Assembly: GCA_019614645.1 (NCBI GenBank)
Contig: JABWDB010000011.1
Location: forward strand, 7,823,501-7,887,500
From: Stratiolaelaps scimitus
Taxonomy: Eukaryota > Arthropoda > Arachnida > Mesostigmata > Laelapidae
DNA length: 64,000 nucleotides
Direction of reading: 5' to 3'
Shown here: one piece after another, positions 51,483 to 60,934 of the stretch
Position numbering within the stretch: position 1 is the first letter of the stretch
How the letters are laid out: each line of letters opens with the position of its first letter
Made by a program: the position numbers and the translations under genes
The notes under the pieces: model-generated
What the model was told of the DNA's origin: nothing
Databases searched by the model: none
What the model saw: the letters and a program-made list of their open reading frames with translations, nothing else

Positions 51483-52554
51483 CAATATTTCTGCTGAGCG
51501 TCAGTCCCGGGAAATTTCTCTTTTTTTTAAAGGAGAGAAAAGAACAGAAATATCAACAGAACACGTCGTGTTTGTTTAAGACAGTAGAGCGCCCATTGGG
51601 TCGAATATTCGTTCGTTCGCGTACTCTGGAAACACGTTCAATTTTGTTAGAACAAATTACCCGAAGATTACCGTTAATCAGGCCACAGCTTCGGAGACTA
51701 CTTATCGTTTGTGGAACGAGTTCTTCCACTGCAATGAGGGTATCAGATGAACGCGAAGCATATAACATTACCCGGTTACTCTGCTGGCGTGAAGGTAATA
51801 ACATTTTTCTTCCAGATGTTTTGTTCTAATTGGCAATTAATGGATGGCCAGATCGATAGCGCTATATTTGTGCCGGGCGCTATAGCAAACATTGTTATCA
51901 AGTTTGCCTATTGAAAATTCTCATTTAATTTTCTTGTACTTAGCTCGTTTAGTGTTCCTATAATTTGCTATTTATATGTCATTCAAGCTGCAAGGCAAGT
52001 TCCATTTTACACGAAGCTTAGCGTCGGGGTGGGGCGAAGAATGGTGGGACCTACTTGTTTGAACTACTGAACTACTATGAAAAAAAGTATACATATATAT
52101 ATATATATATACATATATATAACGTGGATGTTAAATGTTGGCTGTGGGTCAGCCCAGAAAATGTATTATTTATTATTATATATGTATAGAGAGCGAGAGA
52201 TAGAGAGAGAGAGAGAGAGGCTGTCCTTAGATGCATTCGACGTTTAGTGAGTGGCACAATTGTCGCAGACTTTTCTAATCAACTAAATTTTAACAACAGT
52301 CTAATTGTCATAACCACAGGGAGTGCATAGCAGCCCATCGTCGTAATGGATCCCAGTTCTCCCTGGACAGATTTCGCTTCTCCCACAACTCGATCTCACT
52401 ATAGATATTCTCTAGAAGTAGCACTACACGGCTCGAATGAGCAACTAGGCGACAATGCCTCTTCCGACATCTGGCAAGAACGCCAACCCCCTACCAGATA
52501 ATAGCAAGCTATTAAAAACGATTTGCTTGAAAAGCTCACCACAATCGTAACACG

Positions 52555-52560
52555 TTTAAT
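52555..52560 (-). terminator. Candidate TTLL12 poly(A) signal (ATTAAA)
   Basis: ATTAAA on the minus strand lies about 90 nt after the TTLL12 stop, with a second copy about 13 nt further upstream (52568-52573). A canonical AATAAA occurs only at 52169-52174. Which one is used cannot be told from sequence. Confidence 0.35.
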
Positions 52561-52647
52561 TACTGCATTTAATCTGCAACAACAGTCAACAGTCAATTGG
52601 TCATTCGGATTCACATGGCGACATTGTCACGCCGGCACAGCAGGCCT

Positions 52648-53708
52648 TCACAAGATTTGCACGACATTGCCCGCTGTCAGATCATCTTTGAACAGTGCGT
52701 CGAAAACGTCCCCGAAAAAGCTCGGATAGAATTCACAGGCGCGCTTGCAGTCCGGTGCCCAATTGAGCTCTAGCAGCTTCGGCTGAACCTCGCCCTGCTC
52801 GTTCCACTCGAGCATCAGGTCAATGGCGTACATCGCTCGAGACTGGGCGTTATAGCCGATGCCGCGCGGCGGAGGCAATTTTGTCGCGTTGCCGAACAGC
52901 GACCCGAACGTCTCGAAGATCTTCGCCTCTACCGAGGTCCAACTCAGCCCGCTGTTCTGCCGTTCAAACTCGCCGATGAATTCATCGCAGAGGATATTCT
53001 TCATGTCGACCTCATCCGCGTAATTCATCACGGTGAAATGCTTCTCGTAGACGTCAAACTCGTCGAGGGCGAACGGCTGATTCGCGAACCGCAAGTAGAA
53101 CTTTCGATGCACCATCAGCTTTAGGGGGCAGACATCCCGTAGAAGAACGCAGTATCGAATGTCGAACTTCACCCGGCCTATGGCCTCACGGTGGAACAGA
53201 ACCGGCTTGGTGATGTACTTGCAGGCGATTTTCGGTCCTGTCGTTGCCAGCCGGGCGATCAGCTCAAGGCTACCGGTGATGTGCGTGTCTAGCGATCGTG
53301 CCAAATTGAACGGCTTCACGATCCAGTGATTGTCCAGCCCGGCCGCCTCACGCCGCTGGAAGTACGCGGCGAACTTCGGCAGCTCCGTCATCAGGTTGAA
53401 CGATGTCGGCAGCCACTTGGGGAACGTTTCGAGATCCTGCGGAGCCGGCGCTCCTCGTCGCGCAACAATAGCAAAGAGATCCTTAACAGTGAGAATGTGC
53501 TCAAACGGAAACTGGTTGATCATCATGTCCGGGTACTCGTTCTTCAGGTTGGCAAAATCCTTGAAATGTGTGTTGAGCCACACGATGTCGGCCTCTTCAA
53601 AGTAGTCGGTGACCTCGTAGCGGCCATCGGCGCGAAGGTTCTCCCGGAGCACCGTGTATTCCGTGAACACTTTTGATCGTTCGGGCATCACGGGCGGTGT
53701 GTGCGCTC
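52648..53708 (-). CDS. TTLL12: TTLL12 coding exon 5 (TTL domain and stop)
   Basis: After the acceptor GTCGACAG the frame runs 353 codons to a stop at 52650-52648. It carries the TTL-type nucleotide-binding fold, with INQFPFEHILTVKDLFA, DNHWIVKPFNLARSLDTH, VKFDIRYCVLLRDVCPLKL, HFTVMNYAD, AMYAIDLMLEW and LLELNWAPDC. The loop after VKP lacks the glycine-rich RGxGI of active TTL ligases, as in other TTLL12 proteins. Confidence 0.95.
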
Positions 53709-53862
53709 CTGTCGACAAAAATGATTCAACAACAACAACAACAATAACAAACAAGGCAAAAACGACGCGTTTATAGGTAATTCCGATCGAGACCGTACGC
53801 CGGATTCTTTAGGCCATGTTTATGAGCACAATTACCTATTGACTACTATTGTTACGACGTTA

Positions 53863-53906
<44 letters not shown>

Positions 53907-56900
53907 TTTTAGGTATATTACAGTGCTCCAAGAGTCCATGACTAACATCATATCTCCATCCGGTTAATCGAGGTATTTCATCTTATGTTAGCAGAAGGAC
54001 GCGGCCCTCGCTCTTACCGCTTTCGGCCGAGCACCCGTTAGCCTGTGGCATGGTCTCATGATGCCGGCCACTCTGGAAGAACTCTTCCTCAGGCTCCGGC
54101 TGCTGAAAATCGGTATCTTCACGAAAGTCAAAATCATACCACGGGAGCAACAACGCCCTCAGCGTCGCCTCGTCCGCCGCAGGCCCCTCGACGTAGTTCC
54201 GAGTGACGACGTCATTTTGTTCGGAGTTCTCGATCGGAAACAGCAGCGAACACGCTACCTGTTGCGGGTGGTAGAAAAACGGAACGAGGCGAAAATTCGG
54301 TTCGCGCGAATGGCTGATTCGTGAGCCAAGCTCGTCTGTCACGTACCTGAATTCACGCACGACGGACACGCAGCAAAGTAAATGGACGGAGGGGGGGGGA
54401 GATCGGATTAAAGTAGATACATTTAATTGGCAATAAATAAAGGCAGCGGAAACCGCGGCACCACGAATGCTTATGACGACAACGGTTGCCAAGCAATCGT
54501 TCGAGCAATGATCATTGTCGTGGATGCGTGAGCAGCGCGTATTCGCGAGAGCATATATATCTTAGAGAATCACGCTTTAGAGATTAGCATAGCATCGATC
54601 TTGGGGAATCTCCGGATCTGCCGTCGCGTCTTCGACAATCGTAATATTCCATACTGTCAAGCGTTTTCATATACCCATATCATCATAGCAAAACAATTTC
54701 GTTTTAATAATGATACCGCTGCCTGCTACTGTCATCGAGCCTCTCTCCCTCATTGTTCCGAAAACAAAAAATGCCTTGTTGCCTTTATGGAAAACACTGA
54801 AAGGAGAGGCTCTGGAGACTTCATCCCGCTTCACTGTCCTTTCTCTGAGTCTCTAGACGGTTGTAGCTTAGATTGTGGACATCATGCACAGTGAGGACAT
54901 CAAATGCAATGGCCATAACGGCCTTGGCCTGACACCCTGGCCACAACCGTGTCGCTAATATATATATATATATATGAACTTTTCAAAGTTAACAATATAT
55001 TCCGCATGTGACGGATGAAATATGAACTTCTCAAAGTTCCATATGGGACGGGTGACATTTAGCTATCTATCAACACGAAGCTAGCAGTCCGAGGAAAAAC
55101 ATTCGAATTTGCTGTCCCGGACGAACTCAAATTTGAGTCAGGCGGTGGTCAGCCTGTGAAGAAAGCTCAGAGCGATTATTATGCAATCTTATGCATATTC
55201 AAGGGCCCGTTGACACAAGGCGGCGTTGCGGCCGCTTCGCTTCAGCCTCCCCGACGTCAACAACGCCGTTCGATTATTCGACACGAAAGCGTCCAGAAGG
55301 TCCTTACCCCCTCCGAGCGTTGTGCCATCATCAGCCGACGTGGCCACTTACCAGATCGGGATGGCGTCCTCCGCTTGAGCAGCATTTAGCGAATACGTCT
55401 GAGCAAAACGCCACACCCGTGGCAGGACATCATCGAGGCTATCCGATTCGAGGTCCATCATCGAGGCCAACCGGCTCCGAAGGGCGGCGTTCGATGAAAG
55501 CACACGTCGAGCGTCATTCGGCCTGTTTACGTCAAAATGGAACAGAGGCGATACACGTTAGTCTGCTGGCGCTTGCTCGGAGCGATAGTTATAGTAGTAG
55601 TATAGTTATAGCTATAGTGATCAATAGTTCTCGGGGGTGGGAGAGGAATGACACAGCAAATATAGTCAGTCATCCATGGCACAGGTTCTAGAGCAGAGAG
55701 AATTTCGAACAAATAGTCGTTTCGCGCTACACCCACCGGAATGTCCATGCGTGATCGCAGAGATAAATCTGCGAGGGATCCGCCTTATCGATGCCACCTT
55801 GCTTTGAGATGACCACCTCAATGTCGCCCGCCTCGTCATCGTCCTGGTGCCGTTGAAATGGAAATACAATCGTTGAAAAAAAGCAGCTCGTAAAAATTGC
55901 AATTCTGCTCGGGATAGTTAGTAAGCAACATTAGACATTTTTTTTTGTTATTATGATAAAATTTCACTAATATTAGATACATTTGCGAGCAAATGGTTGG
56001 TCGGACAAGGTTTTTGGCAAATGTTTGGTCGGACACTTCAGAACGCACTCCGACCAACCGGCCGCACGACTTCACACGGAAATGATCCGACAAGCTGCTA
56101 TGCGTCAACAAGTTTAAAGTGCTTGACGGTCCCGTCCACACGTAAATGCCTCGCCGAAAAAGGTTAACGCAACGAACTGTTCTTTACGACATTTAGGCTG
56201 CACATCACACTGAAATTTCGATTTCACAGTGTTTCACACTATGATCGTCGAACATCCGGTCGAGACAAGCCTACTCCCGTCCAATTTCATCTTACGAGGC
56301 CCATTCGTGCGGTATCTCCGCGCAAGACCGCAGCATCGAAATAAATACCAGGCCAATGCACTCACACTAGGCGACAGCTATTGTCCTAATGATATATGTG
56401 TATATATATATATGTATATCCGAGAGTCCGAGAACCAGTAAAGCAGCATCGTTAGAAGCACTAAAGTTTTCCGGCTGACTCTCAGCCTTAAACATTTAAC
56501 GTCCATGGTACAACAGCTTTTATCATAGGCTTCGTAAGACGGACCCCTAAGTGCAATTGTGCAGCGGTAGGGATCGAACCCGTACACCTACGTTAGAAGC
56601 ACTGAACCAGTCACACAGGCCCTAACTCAACTACGAGCATACTAATGATCAATCATAACTGATATAACGAGAGATGGAAAACAGCACCAAAGAAAAGAAA
56701 AGAAAAAGAAAAAAGAAAACCAACAGCAAATAAACAGGTAATAAAAAAAAAAGAAAGTCAGCTGAATCGTCGACATGTCGAGTGCCTTCTGATTCGCGGC
56801 ACCGTCAGCTGTTCGAACCTCGCCTTGCACCCGAGCGAAGATGAGGCTATCTCCAGCGTCAAACGTCTCCTCGCGCAGCTTTCGGCACAGCGTTGGCCAG

Positions 56901-56995
56901 AAATGTTCCGGCACACAGCTCGTCTCGAGCTGAATTCGGTGCGTCGTCACAAAGCGATCGTATTCGGCAGTGTTCGAGGGCGATGTGCTGCACAT
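52648..56995 (-). CDS. TTLL12: Tubulin-tyrosine-ligase-like protein 12, complete, five exons
   Basis: TTLL12 is a cytosolic protein with a SET-like N-terminal part and a C-terminal tubulin tyrosine ligase (TTL) domain. It is linked to tubulin and histone modification and is regarded as weak or inactive as a ligase. The exons read 56995-56819, 55843-55737, 55522-55352, 54346-54018 and 53708-52648. Phases close exactly to 615 codons including the stop (614 aa; human about 644). Landmarks are VPEHFWPTLCRKLREETFDA near residue 25, IYLCDHAWTFR near 85-95, DELGSRISHS near 155, VKFDIRYCVLL near 441, WIVKPFNLARSLDTH at 390-404 and LLELNWAPDC near 573-582. The ATG at 56995 has an ACCACCATG context. 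Two upstream in-frame ATGs have poorer context. The exon 1 donor (GAG|GTTCGA) is weak, so its end could shift by a few codons. Confidence 0.93.
53865..53900. repeat. (TA)n array in TTLL12 intron 4
   Basis: This is about 36 nt of TA between exons 4 and 5 of TTLL12. Confidence 0.9.
54018..54346 (-). CDS. TTLL12: TTLL12 coding exon 4
   Basis: The acceptor is GAATTCAG and the donor is GCG|GTAAGA. The first base completes Trp, giving WYVTDELGSRISHSREP. Later it encodes LVPFFYHPQQVACSLLFPIE and LLPWYDFDF, which match the TTLL12 middle region (human PFFYMPQQVAYTLLWP). Confidence 0.92.
55352..55522 (-). CDS. TTLL12: TTLL12 coding exon 3
   Basis: The acceptor is AAACAG and the donor is CTG|GTAAGT. 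The 171 nt complete the Arg codon of exon 2 and leave TG for a Trp codon. They encode PNDARRVLSSNAALRSRLAS and then VLPRVWRFAQTYSLNAAQAE. Length and phase fit both neighbours. Confidence 0.88.
55737..55843 (-). CDS. TTLL12: TTLL12 coding exon 2
   Basis: The acceptor CACCAG follows a pyrimidine tract, and the donor is CG|GTGGGT. The 107 nt encode DDDEAGDIEVVISKQGG and then DPSQIYLCDHAWTF, matching the SET-like part of TTLL12, where human has the similar IFLIDHAWTCR. Confidence 0.88.
56463..56593 (-). mobile_element. Family B SINE, near full length
   Basis: The minus strand starts with a B box GGTTCGATCCC (plus 56570-56580). It then has GCTGCACAATTGCACTTAGG, CGTCTTACGAAGCC and GACGTTAAATG, and ends in GGCTGAGAGTCAGCC. 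The terminal 15 bases form a perfect hairpin. Confidence 0.75.
56819..56995 (-). CDS. TTLL12: TTLL12 coding exon 1
   Basis: The exon encodes 59 codons starting MCSTSPSNTAEYDRF. It contains the conserved TTLL12 N-terminal helix, with VPEHFWPTLCRKL followed by FDAG. The end is set by the phase-0 donor GAG|GTTCGA. A nearby CGG|GTGCAA site, also phase 0, is a possible alternative. Confidence 0.8.
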
Positions 56996-57194
56996 GGTGG
57001 TGTCGACGCCGGCTTCTCGTTCTCTGCTAAGCTGTTCGGAAGGTGGGTGGGGGGAAGGCGAGAACACCATGCTCAGAAGATACGCCGCATGCAAGTAGTG
57101 CCTAACGAAGAGACTACGGGAGAGGGTTAAATATGAGGATGAGGACGGGGAGAATGACGCCAGTGGCGGGAATATTCAAATAAATCGCCACATT

Positions 57195-57197
<3 letters not shown>

Positions 57198-57261
<64 letters not shown>
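57198..57261. repeat. Long (TA)n array upstream of TTLL12
   Basis: This is about 64 nt of uninterrupted TA. It begins about 200 nt 5' of the TTLL12 ATG. Confidence 0.9.
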
Positions 57262-57264
<3 letters not shown>

Positions 57265-57388
57265 CATTTTCCGGGCTGGCTCACGGCCAACATTGGATGT
57301 CCACGGTACTGCTACAAGCAACATTGACACACATATGTCTAAATATATGTTCATTTTTCGGGCTGGCTCACAGATAACATTCAACTGC
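57261..57388 (-). repeat. Direct repeat related to the family B 3' end, next to a (TA)n array
   Basis: Two units, each with ATATATGTTCATTTT, CGGGCTGGCTCAC and an AACATT, are separated by about 80 nt. They resemble a diverged family B tail. The first directly abuts the 64-nt (TA)n array. Confidence 0.5.
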
Positions 57389-59007
57389 AGCGAGAAGTTA
57401 GTTCTCTGAGATGCCAATATTTGATTTACTATTGCTTTGGCTTTTGATCTTCAGTTTCGTCGTGGCGATACTCGGGGTCGCGTTGGAGAGGAATGATACA
57501 TGTAGAAACAACAGCTCGGTGAACTGCTCGGTGCGGCCAAGTGGATTACTAGACTTTGTTTGCGCGGACGCTAATGAGAGAGATCTGTAAAATTAACAAA
57601 TGATCATCATTTAAGGAGTAAATAGCGAGAAAACGAATGTAATCGCTAATAACACAAAAATACTCGTAAGATTCTTTTATACATATTTTACAAATATCTA
57701 TACGGATTACCTTTTTTTTGTTGCTCTTTTGGTGATTGTAGTCTAGGACATCATAATTTAGTTAATTATTAATTAGCGTCCAACCGTCGTACCCGCTAAG
57801 CGTGGCCACATGACGGCAATTGCGTTGCCCCTTTGGGCATTTAGAGGAAGTGTGTGCAATAATAATTTGATATTTTCTGTTCTTGGCTTGTTCGGCTGTA
57901 TTGACCTCATGACCAGGCTGAATTGGCCCAAGACTGACATATAGGACGTGCTAAAGTGTCAGCCACAGTGCAACCCCAAACCAGAACCCCATTAGAAATC
58001 GAGAGACCATGTGGACGCTTCCTACCCGGGCGACAAATGCCCGCCGGTTCATGAATCCAATGAATCGTTGTGTAACGAAGAGCTCTGGCGAGCGAAGTGT
58101 CATTTGTTAATGAGTGTCTCAGGCCGACTTCTGCACTTTGCATACAAGAGAACCCATGACGACTAAGAGGATCAAGCGGCTCTCCATAATAGCAGGAATG
58201 TCGGAAAAACTAGATCACCTGCCAAGCGTAAACCCGCTGCAAGACGAATACCATTGAGCATCAATTAAAGTTCGCATACATGAGAGGACGGAACAGCATT
58301 AAGCCAAGCTCTCGCTCATGGCCTAGGTAAGGGCCTTCAGCGCCGGCTCATTCCGCATCGCTCGACGCTTCGTCAAGGCGATAATCCCATTTGAACAGAT
58401 TCATATATGAAGGTGCATCCATTCCCGTTGAATCCTCAGATCATCTAACGCTATCTTGTTAATTAGGTTAAGTTTCGCACTAGGTTCCTGTCTTGTTGAT
58501 ACAAAATCCTTGCAACTATCGTCAGCTTCTTGACCAGATCTGAAATTGAATACGTTGACCTGATGACACTGGGCCCAGCCAGAAAAGCTGCTACTGTCAG
58601 ACGAAATATTAATATTATTTGTTCAATGCTGTAATTGTCATATACATTCACGATGTACATGAACCCCGAAACCCAAACTCATTTGCTATACATATATATA
58701 TACTTTGTACTTGACATACTCGCAATATCTGGTCTTGCATAGAGTGTTCTGATATTATCAAATAACACATACACTGCACAAAATATGTATAGTTTCCCTG
58801 CTTGGGTTAAAGCTTTTGGGGGTTAGAGCCCATCGTGTCAAGGCGGAGTCGGTCCAAACACCACTGCGCGCACACGGGACCAATGAAGTTCTACGCAATG
58901 GTATACAGACAAGTGGGCATTTTACAGTGGCCTCTCATATTGGCAAACTCATTAGAGCGAAGTTCTCAACGACGTGTCTCGCGCACGATCACTACAAAGT
59001 CCTATAC

Positions 59008-59060
59008 TAAGGTTTTCGGGCAGACTCTCAGCCGGCATTTAACGTCCACCACAGCAAAAT
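59008..59060 (-). mobile_element. Family B SINE 3' fragment
   Basis: It reads AAGGTTTTCGGGCAGACTCT, then CAGCCGGCATTTAACGTCCA, with one hairpin mismatch. It is truncated after about 50 nt. Confidence 0.65.
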
Positions 59061-59533
59061 CCTATGCGAGATCAATAGGATTCAATCCTATTGATCCTCA
59101 CAATCATTCTACCTACTCGACCCTTGGGCACGAACGACGCGGTTCATGCTCGATTTGACACATGGTCGGTTATAGCTTTGATTTGTATGTGCCCCGAAGA
59201 GATGTGTGTGTTGTCTTGACAACCCAGCACTGTATCCTGTTCGATGTTTTCACTGCAAGCGAATTGACGAGCTAACAAAATCTTACCGAGTACGACTGTA
59301 GCTAAATAGCTAGTCACCCGGTGGTCGATAACATGCGATGTGTGTGAGAAGATTCGATAGATTTTGGTTTTCGGCTGGGTTAAAGCAAATCGCGCACACT
59401 TCGCTTCGGCATACGCCCTAGGCATACCCCTCGTGATGCTTATCACCGTAATATTATACCCTGGGGGAACTCTGCAGACGATCTGTCGGCAGGAAATGAA
59501 TGTACGACACGCTCAATATACACGTGATACATA

Positions 59534-59604
59534 TACGAGAGCTTAATTGCATTGTGAAATTGCGGATCCTTTAATAAACCAACAGAGCTTACCTTACCCT
59601 TACC
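59534..59604 (+). mobile_element. Family A SINE 3' fragment
   Basis: It contains GAGAGCTTAATTGCATTGTG, then CCTTTAATAAACCAACAGAG and CTTACC repeats. The head is absent. Confidence 0.65.
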
Positions 59605-60322
59605 TCAGTCCTGCTGACTGGCAGCTGATTAATGAGCAGGGCAACAGCGTGCTTGTAAGCATACATCACCCAGCGTCCAATGCAGCCAGTTATGCGAACA
59701 GCAGAGGCCGTTTCTGCCACGTTTCAATGGGGTTGTGACACGTCACGACCAGTGATAGTTTTCGCCATTCGCATCGATTGCTCGGGATTACCCGGTGGAA
59801 ACCATGAACACATCGTTTATTCTAAATAGCACGCGCTTCTCGTAGTACTGTTAATTCTGAAGATCCGGACTAACTCTAAGTGAAGTTTAAGTGGGGCGTG
59901 AGTTTAGTGGGTAGGTCTGCCACTCCACCAGGCAGGAGTCCCACAGTACCATGGCAAATACCTTAGTTGTGAGGCCTGGTCTGCATGAGCATCCTCCGTC
60001 ATAAAAAAAAAAATAGCACGCGCTTGTCGAAGAAACATTTTCGGAAGCATAGACAAAACCGTGTTACGAACAAATGGAGACTGACAATCGATACGTCGAA
60101 GCAGCACCGACGAACCATACCTGCTATTGCAGAGGCCACTAGTTAGCTAAGATGCAGTTAAATACCCTTTTATGCCTTTCTACAAACGATCTTTAACTAA
60201 CGGCACGAGCACATTAGGCTAAATAGTGTTAAAGGCCCTCCTATAGATTCCTTCGTTACTGTTGTACAAAATGTCCATAACTATAAATGAGCACAAGTTC
60301 CTTTCGGCCACCATCGTCAGAC

Positions 60323-60328
60323 TTTATT
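60323..60328 (-). terminator. RPL5 poly(A) signal AATAAA
   Basis: AATAAA on the minus strand lies about 185 nt past the RPL5 stop, inside an AT-rich stretch. It is the first canonical hexamer downstream. Confidence 0.6.
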
Positions 60329-60509
60329 ATTCTTTCTAATAAATTTCAACGTCTTCCGACGGCAGTCATCACCCCCACTCCAGGCCAGCAAACGGCGGTC
60401 GTCCAGGCGTGTAGGCTGCTTTTTCTACCTTCACAATATGATGGCGATATCAATTGAATTTGTATAGAAAGATAGGCTGCTAAGTCATCGACGATGTTGC
60501 TGATGTCGC

Positions 60510-60934
60510 TTAGGCCTCGCCCGCCTCGAGTTTCTTGAGGAAAGCCTTCTTCTTGTGAGCGACCCGGCTCTTCCTCTGGGTACGCGTCATCGGCTGTGCG
60601 GTCCAGATCTTCTTCTCGACCGGCTTCTTCGGCTTGGGCTTGTGCACCGGATCCTGACGGATGGACGCATGCGCCTTCTTGTATAATGTCTCGATGTCGT
60701 CGGCAGAGACGCCCTCCTTGATGTAACGGGCAAACTGCGTCTTGTATGCCTCCTCGTCCTCCTCAAGGAGCGAGCGCATATAGTCGGCAACGTGCTGACC
60801 ATAGATGTGTTGCCTGTGCACGTCGGCGTTGAACGACTTCGACTCGTTGTCATATCCGGGGAAGCGCTTATTCGAGTGGGGGATGTTGAGGCCGCCATCG
60901 ACGGCTCCCTTCATCGCGCCAAAGATACGGGCAC
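60510..60934 (-). CDS. RPL5: RPL5 coding exon 4 and stop
   Basis: The acceptor ATGCAG follows a CT-rich tract. It encodes [39 protein letters not shown] and the basic tail [11 protein letters not shown], ending KKLEAGEA and a TAA stop at 60512-60510. Confidence 0.97.

Larger units (their letters stand above)
46701..52647. other. Intergenic region between TTLL12 3' end and NBEA upstream region
   Basis: This region holds a (TA)n array (46993-47031), a GC-rich patch (about 47700-48360), a short unassigned minus-strand ORF (48283-48513) and a family B SINE (51377-51482). A (TA)n and GA tract lies near 52093-52222. Apart from these I see no gene. Confidence 0.6.
57000..60304. other. Intergenic region between RPL5 3' end and TTLL12 5' end
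   Basis: This region holds the TTLL12 upstream DNA, with a 64-nt (TA)n array at 57198-57261 and two diverged family B-like pieces at 57261-57326 and 57343-57388. It also has a family B fragment (59008-59060) and a family A tail (59534-59604). No conserved ORF is seen. Confidence 0.6.
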
